A DNA stretch of 64,000 nt from Ruminiclostridium cellobioparum DSM 1351 = ATCC 15832 (GTDB lineage Bacteria; Bacillota; Clostridia; Acetivibrionales; DSM-1351), in NCBI RefSeq assembly GCF_000621505.1, contig NZ_JHYD01000026.1, positions 62,001-126,000 on the forward strand. Reading direction: 5' to 3'. Below the pieces are notes generated by a model that was given only the letters and a program-made list of their open reading frames with translations, was not told the DNA's origin and ran no database searches. Shown one piece after another: positions 62,713 through 64,000 of the stretch; the stretch's first letter is position 1; each line of letters opens with the position of its first letter. The position numbers and the translations under genes were made by a program.

Positions 62713-64000
62713 TTAAACATTCTCGTGAATAGTCCTGTTGATAACATCAAGCTGCTGCTCTCTTGTCAGCTTGATAAAGTTAACCGCATACCCCGATACC
62801 CTGATCGTGAGCTGCGGATATTTTTCGGGATGTTCCATGGCATCCAGCAGCATTTCTCTTTCAAAAACATTGATATTGATATGATGTCCGCCTTCCTTGA
62901 AATATGAATCAAGAAGAGCAGACAAATTGTCAATCCTTGATGTTTCATCCCTTCCCAAAGCTTTCGGAATAATAGAGAAGGTATATGAAATACCGTCCTG
63001 GGCAAACTGGTAAGGAAGCTTTGATATGGATTTGAGTACGGCAAGCGCTCCGTTTAAATCTCTGCCATGCATTGGGTTGGCACCCGGCCCGAAAGGTTCT
63101 CCGGCTTTTCTTCCATCAGGAGTATTCCCTGTTTTGGCACCGTAAACAACATTTGAGGTAATGGTGAGAATGGAAAGGGTAGGAACCGAATGCCTGTATG
63201 TCCTTTGCTTTTCAAGCTTTTCCATGAATCTCTTAACCAGCATGACAGCTATATTGTCAACACGGTCGTCATTATTTCCGAATTTTGGGTAGTCCCCCTC
63301 AATGTCGTAATCAACAGCAAGCCCTTCTTGGTTTCTTATTACCTTGACTTTGGCATACTTTATGGCACTGAGAGAATCTGCCACAACCGACAATCCGGCA
63401 ATACCGCAGGCCATAGTCCTGAGTATGTCCTTATCGTGCAGGGCCATCTGAAGTCTTTCGTATGCGTATTTGTCGTGCATATAGTGAATAATGTTCAAAG
63501 TATTGATATATAGCTTAGCCACCCACGTAAGTACGGCATCGAAACGTTTCATAACATCATCGTAATCCAGGAATTCGGTTTCAACAGGAGTCAATGCCGG
63601 TCCGACCTGTACGCCTGATTTTTCATCACGGCCACCGTTTATGGCATAGAGCAGCGCTTTTGCCATATTGCAGCGGGCACCGAAGAACTGCATCTGCTTT
63701 CCGATTCTCATGGCAGATACGCAGCAGGCGATGCCATAGTCATCACCCCAGTAATATCTCATTATGTCGTCACTCTCGTACTGGATGGAGCTCGTCCTTA
63801 TGGAAGTGTCGGCACAGAATTTCTTAAAGCCTTCCGGTAAATGTACCGACCATAAAACCGTCATATTTGGTTCAGGAGCGTGCCCGAGGTTGTGAAGGGT
63901 ATGGAGCATTCTGAAGGAATTCTTTGTTACAAGGGTTCTGCCGTCCAGACCCATTCCTCCGATGCTTTCGGTTACCCAGGTGGGATCGCCCGAGAACAAT
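62713..64000 (-). CDS. pflB: Formate C-acetyltransferase (pyruvate formate-lyase), 5' part outside window
   Basis: The visible 428 residues are the C-terminal part of PFL. The frame runs open through the window edge, so the true start is not seen. It has the catalytic Cys pair in GIACCVSAM, the GANPMHGRD stretch and the glycyl-radical motif [10 protein letters not shown] near the end. It splits pyruvate with CoA into acetyl-CoA and formate in anaerobic fermentation. Its activase gene pflA follows after 82 bases. Confidence 0.95.
   Translation of the reverse strand, partial: LFSGDPTWVTESIGGMGLDGRTLVTKNSFRMLHTLHNLGHAPEPNMTVLWSVHLPEGFKKFCADTSIRTSSIQYESDDIMRYYWGDDYGIACCVSAMRIGKQMQFFGARCNMAKALLYAINGGRDEKSGVQVGPALTPVETEFLDYDDVMKRFDAVLTWVAKLYINTLNIIHYMHDKYAYERLQMALHDKDILRTMACGIAGLSVVADSLSAIKYAKVKVIRNQEGLAVDYDIEGDYPKFGNNDDRVDNIAVMLVKRFMEKLEKQRTYRHSVPTLSILTITSNVVYGAKTGNTPDGRKAGEPFGPGANPMHGRDLNGALAVLKSISKLPYQFAQDGISYTFSIIPKALGRDETSRIDNLSALLDSYFKEGGHHININVFEREMLLDAMEHPEKYPQLTIRVSGYAVNFIKLTREQQLDVINRTIHENV

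Overview
The window looks like chromosome from a low-to-moderate GC, spore-forming, fermentative anaerobe of the Clostridia, most like the cellulolytic cluster III group (Ruminiclostridium / Acetivibrio-like). This rests on gene content and order, not on a search. The sporulation pair spoIVFA-spoIVFB sits next to mreBCD and minCDE. There is an electron-bifurcating NfnAB pair, a pyruvate formate-lyase with its activase, a sodium-pumping oxaloacetate decarboxylase, an incomplete oxidative TCA branch (citrate synthase, NADP isocitrate dehydrogenase) and strong GGAGG ribosome binding sites throughout. No rRNA, tRNA, CRISPR array, insertion sequence or prophage was seen.

Layout. 1-3.2 kb: a minus-strand MoxR ATPase / DUF58 / DUF4129-like membrane protein operon that leaves the window. 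3.2-3.9 kb: gene-free, with a foldback element. 3.9-4.7 kb: two half-size TauE/SafE permeases. 4.9-7.6 kb: a TetR-controlled ABC-2 exporter. 7.6-9.8 kb: an AraC regulator divergent from a GH29 fucosidase. 10-12.6 kb: a secreted VanX-type dipeptidase fused to an L,D-transpeptidase-like domain, then an AI-2E family membrane protein. 12.6-18.4 kb: a membrane-anchored metallophosphoesterase, an internally duplicated secreted protein, an unknown anchored protein, a TetR/lipoprotein pair sharing a 21-bp palindrome, and a flavodoxin.

18.5-31.3 kb is a long minus-strand block: maf-radC-mreBCD-mrdA-minCDE-mgsA-like, then spoIVFA-spoIVFB and nfnAB. It combines cell shape, division-site selection, forespore proteolysis and NADPH supply. 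31.6-38.7 kb: MecA-like adaptor, PRC-barrel protein, an acidic membrane protein, Lon and pyruvate kinase. 39-51.5 kb: an NSS-family Na+ symporter, citrate synthase, a SEC-C protein, a DUF4397 protein, the four-gene Na+-pumping decarboxylase, asnS, asnA and icd. Together these link pyruvate, oxaloacetate, 2-oxoglutarate/NADPH and aspartate/asparagine metabolism with a sodium gradient. 51.7-53.1 kb: a Phd-Uma2 fusion behind a consensus promoter, then a repeat-rich island. 53.2-64 kb: a 2861-residue cyclic beta-1,2-glucan synthase-like protein, pflA and the 3' two-thirds of pfl, which runs off the window.

The least ordinary items are: a family of foldback (MITE-like) elements with shared asymmetric ends at three loci; a methylglyoxal-synthase homologue lacking the catalytic Asp and His; the VanX/L,D-transpeptidase fusion; a directional terminator plus TTG start separating spoIVFA from spoIVFB; and the Phd-Uma2 fusion with three TTAGCTA(A/T) boxes.
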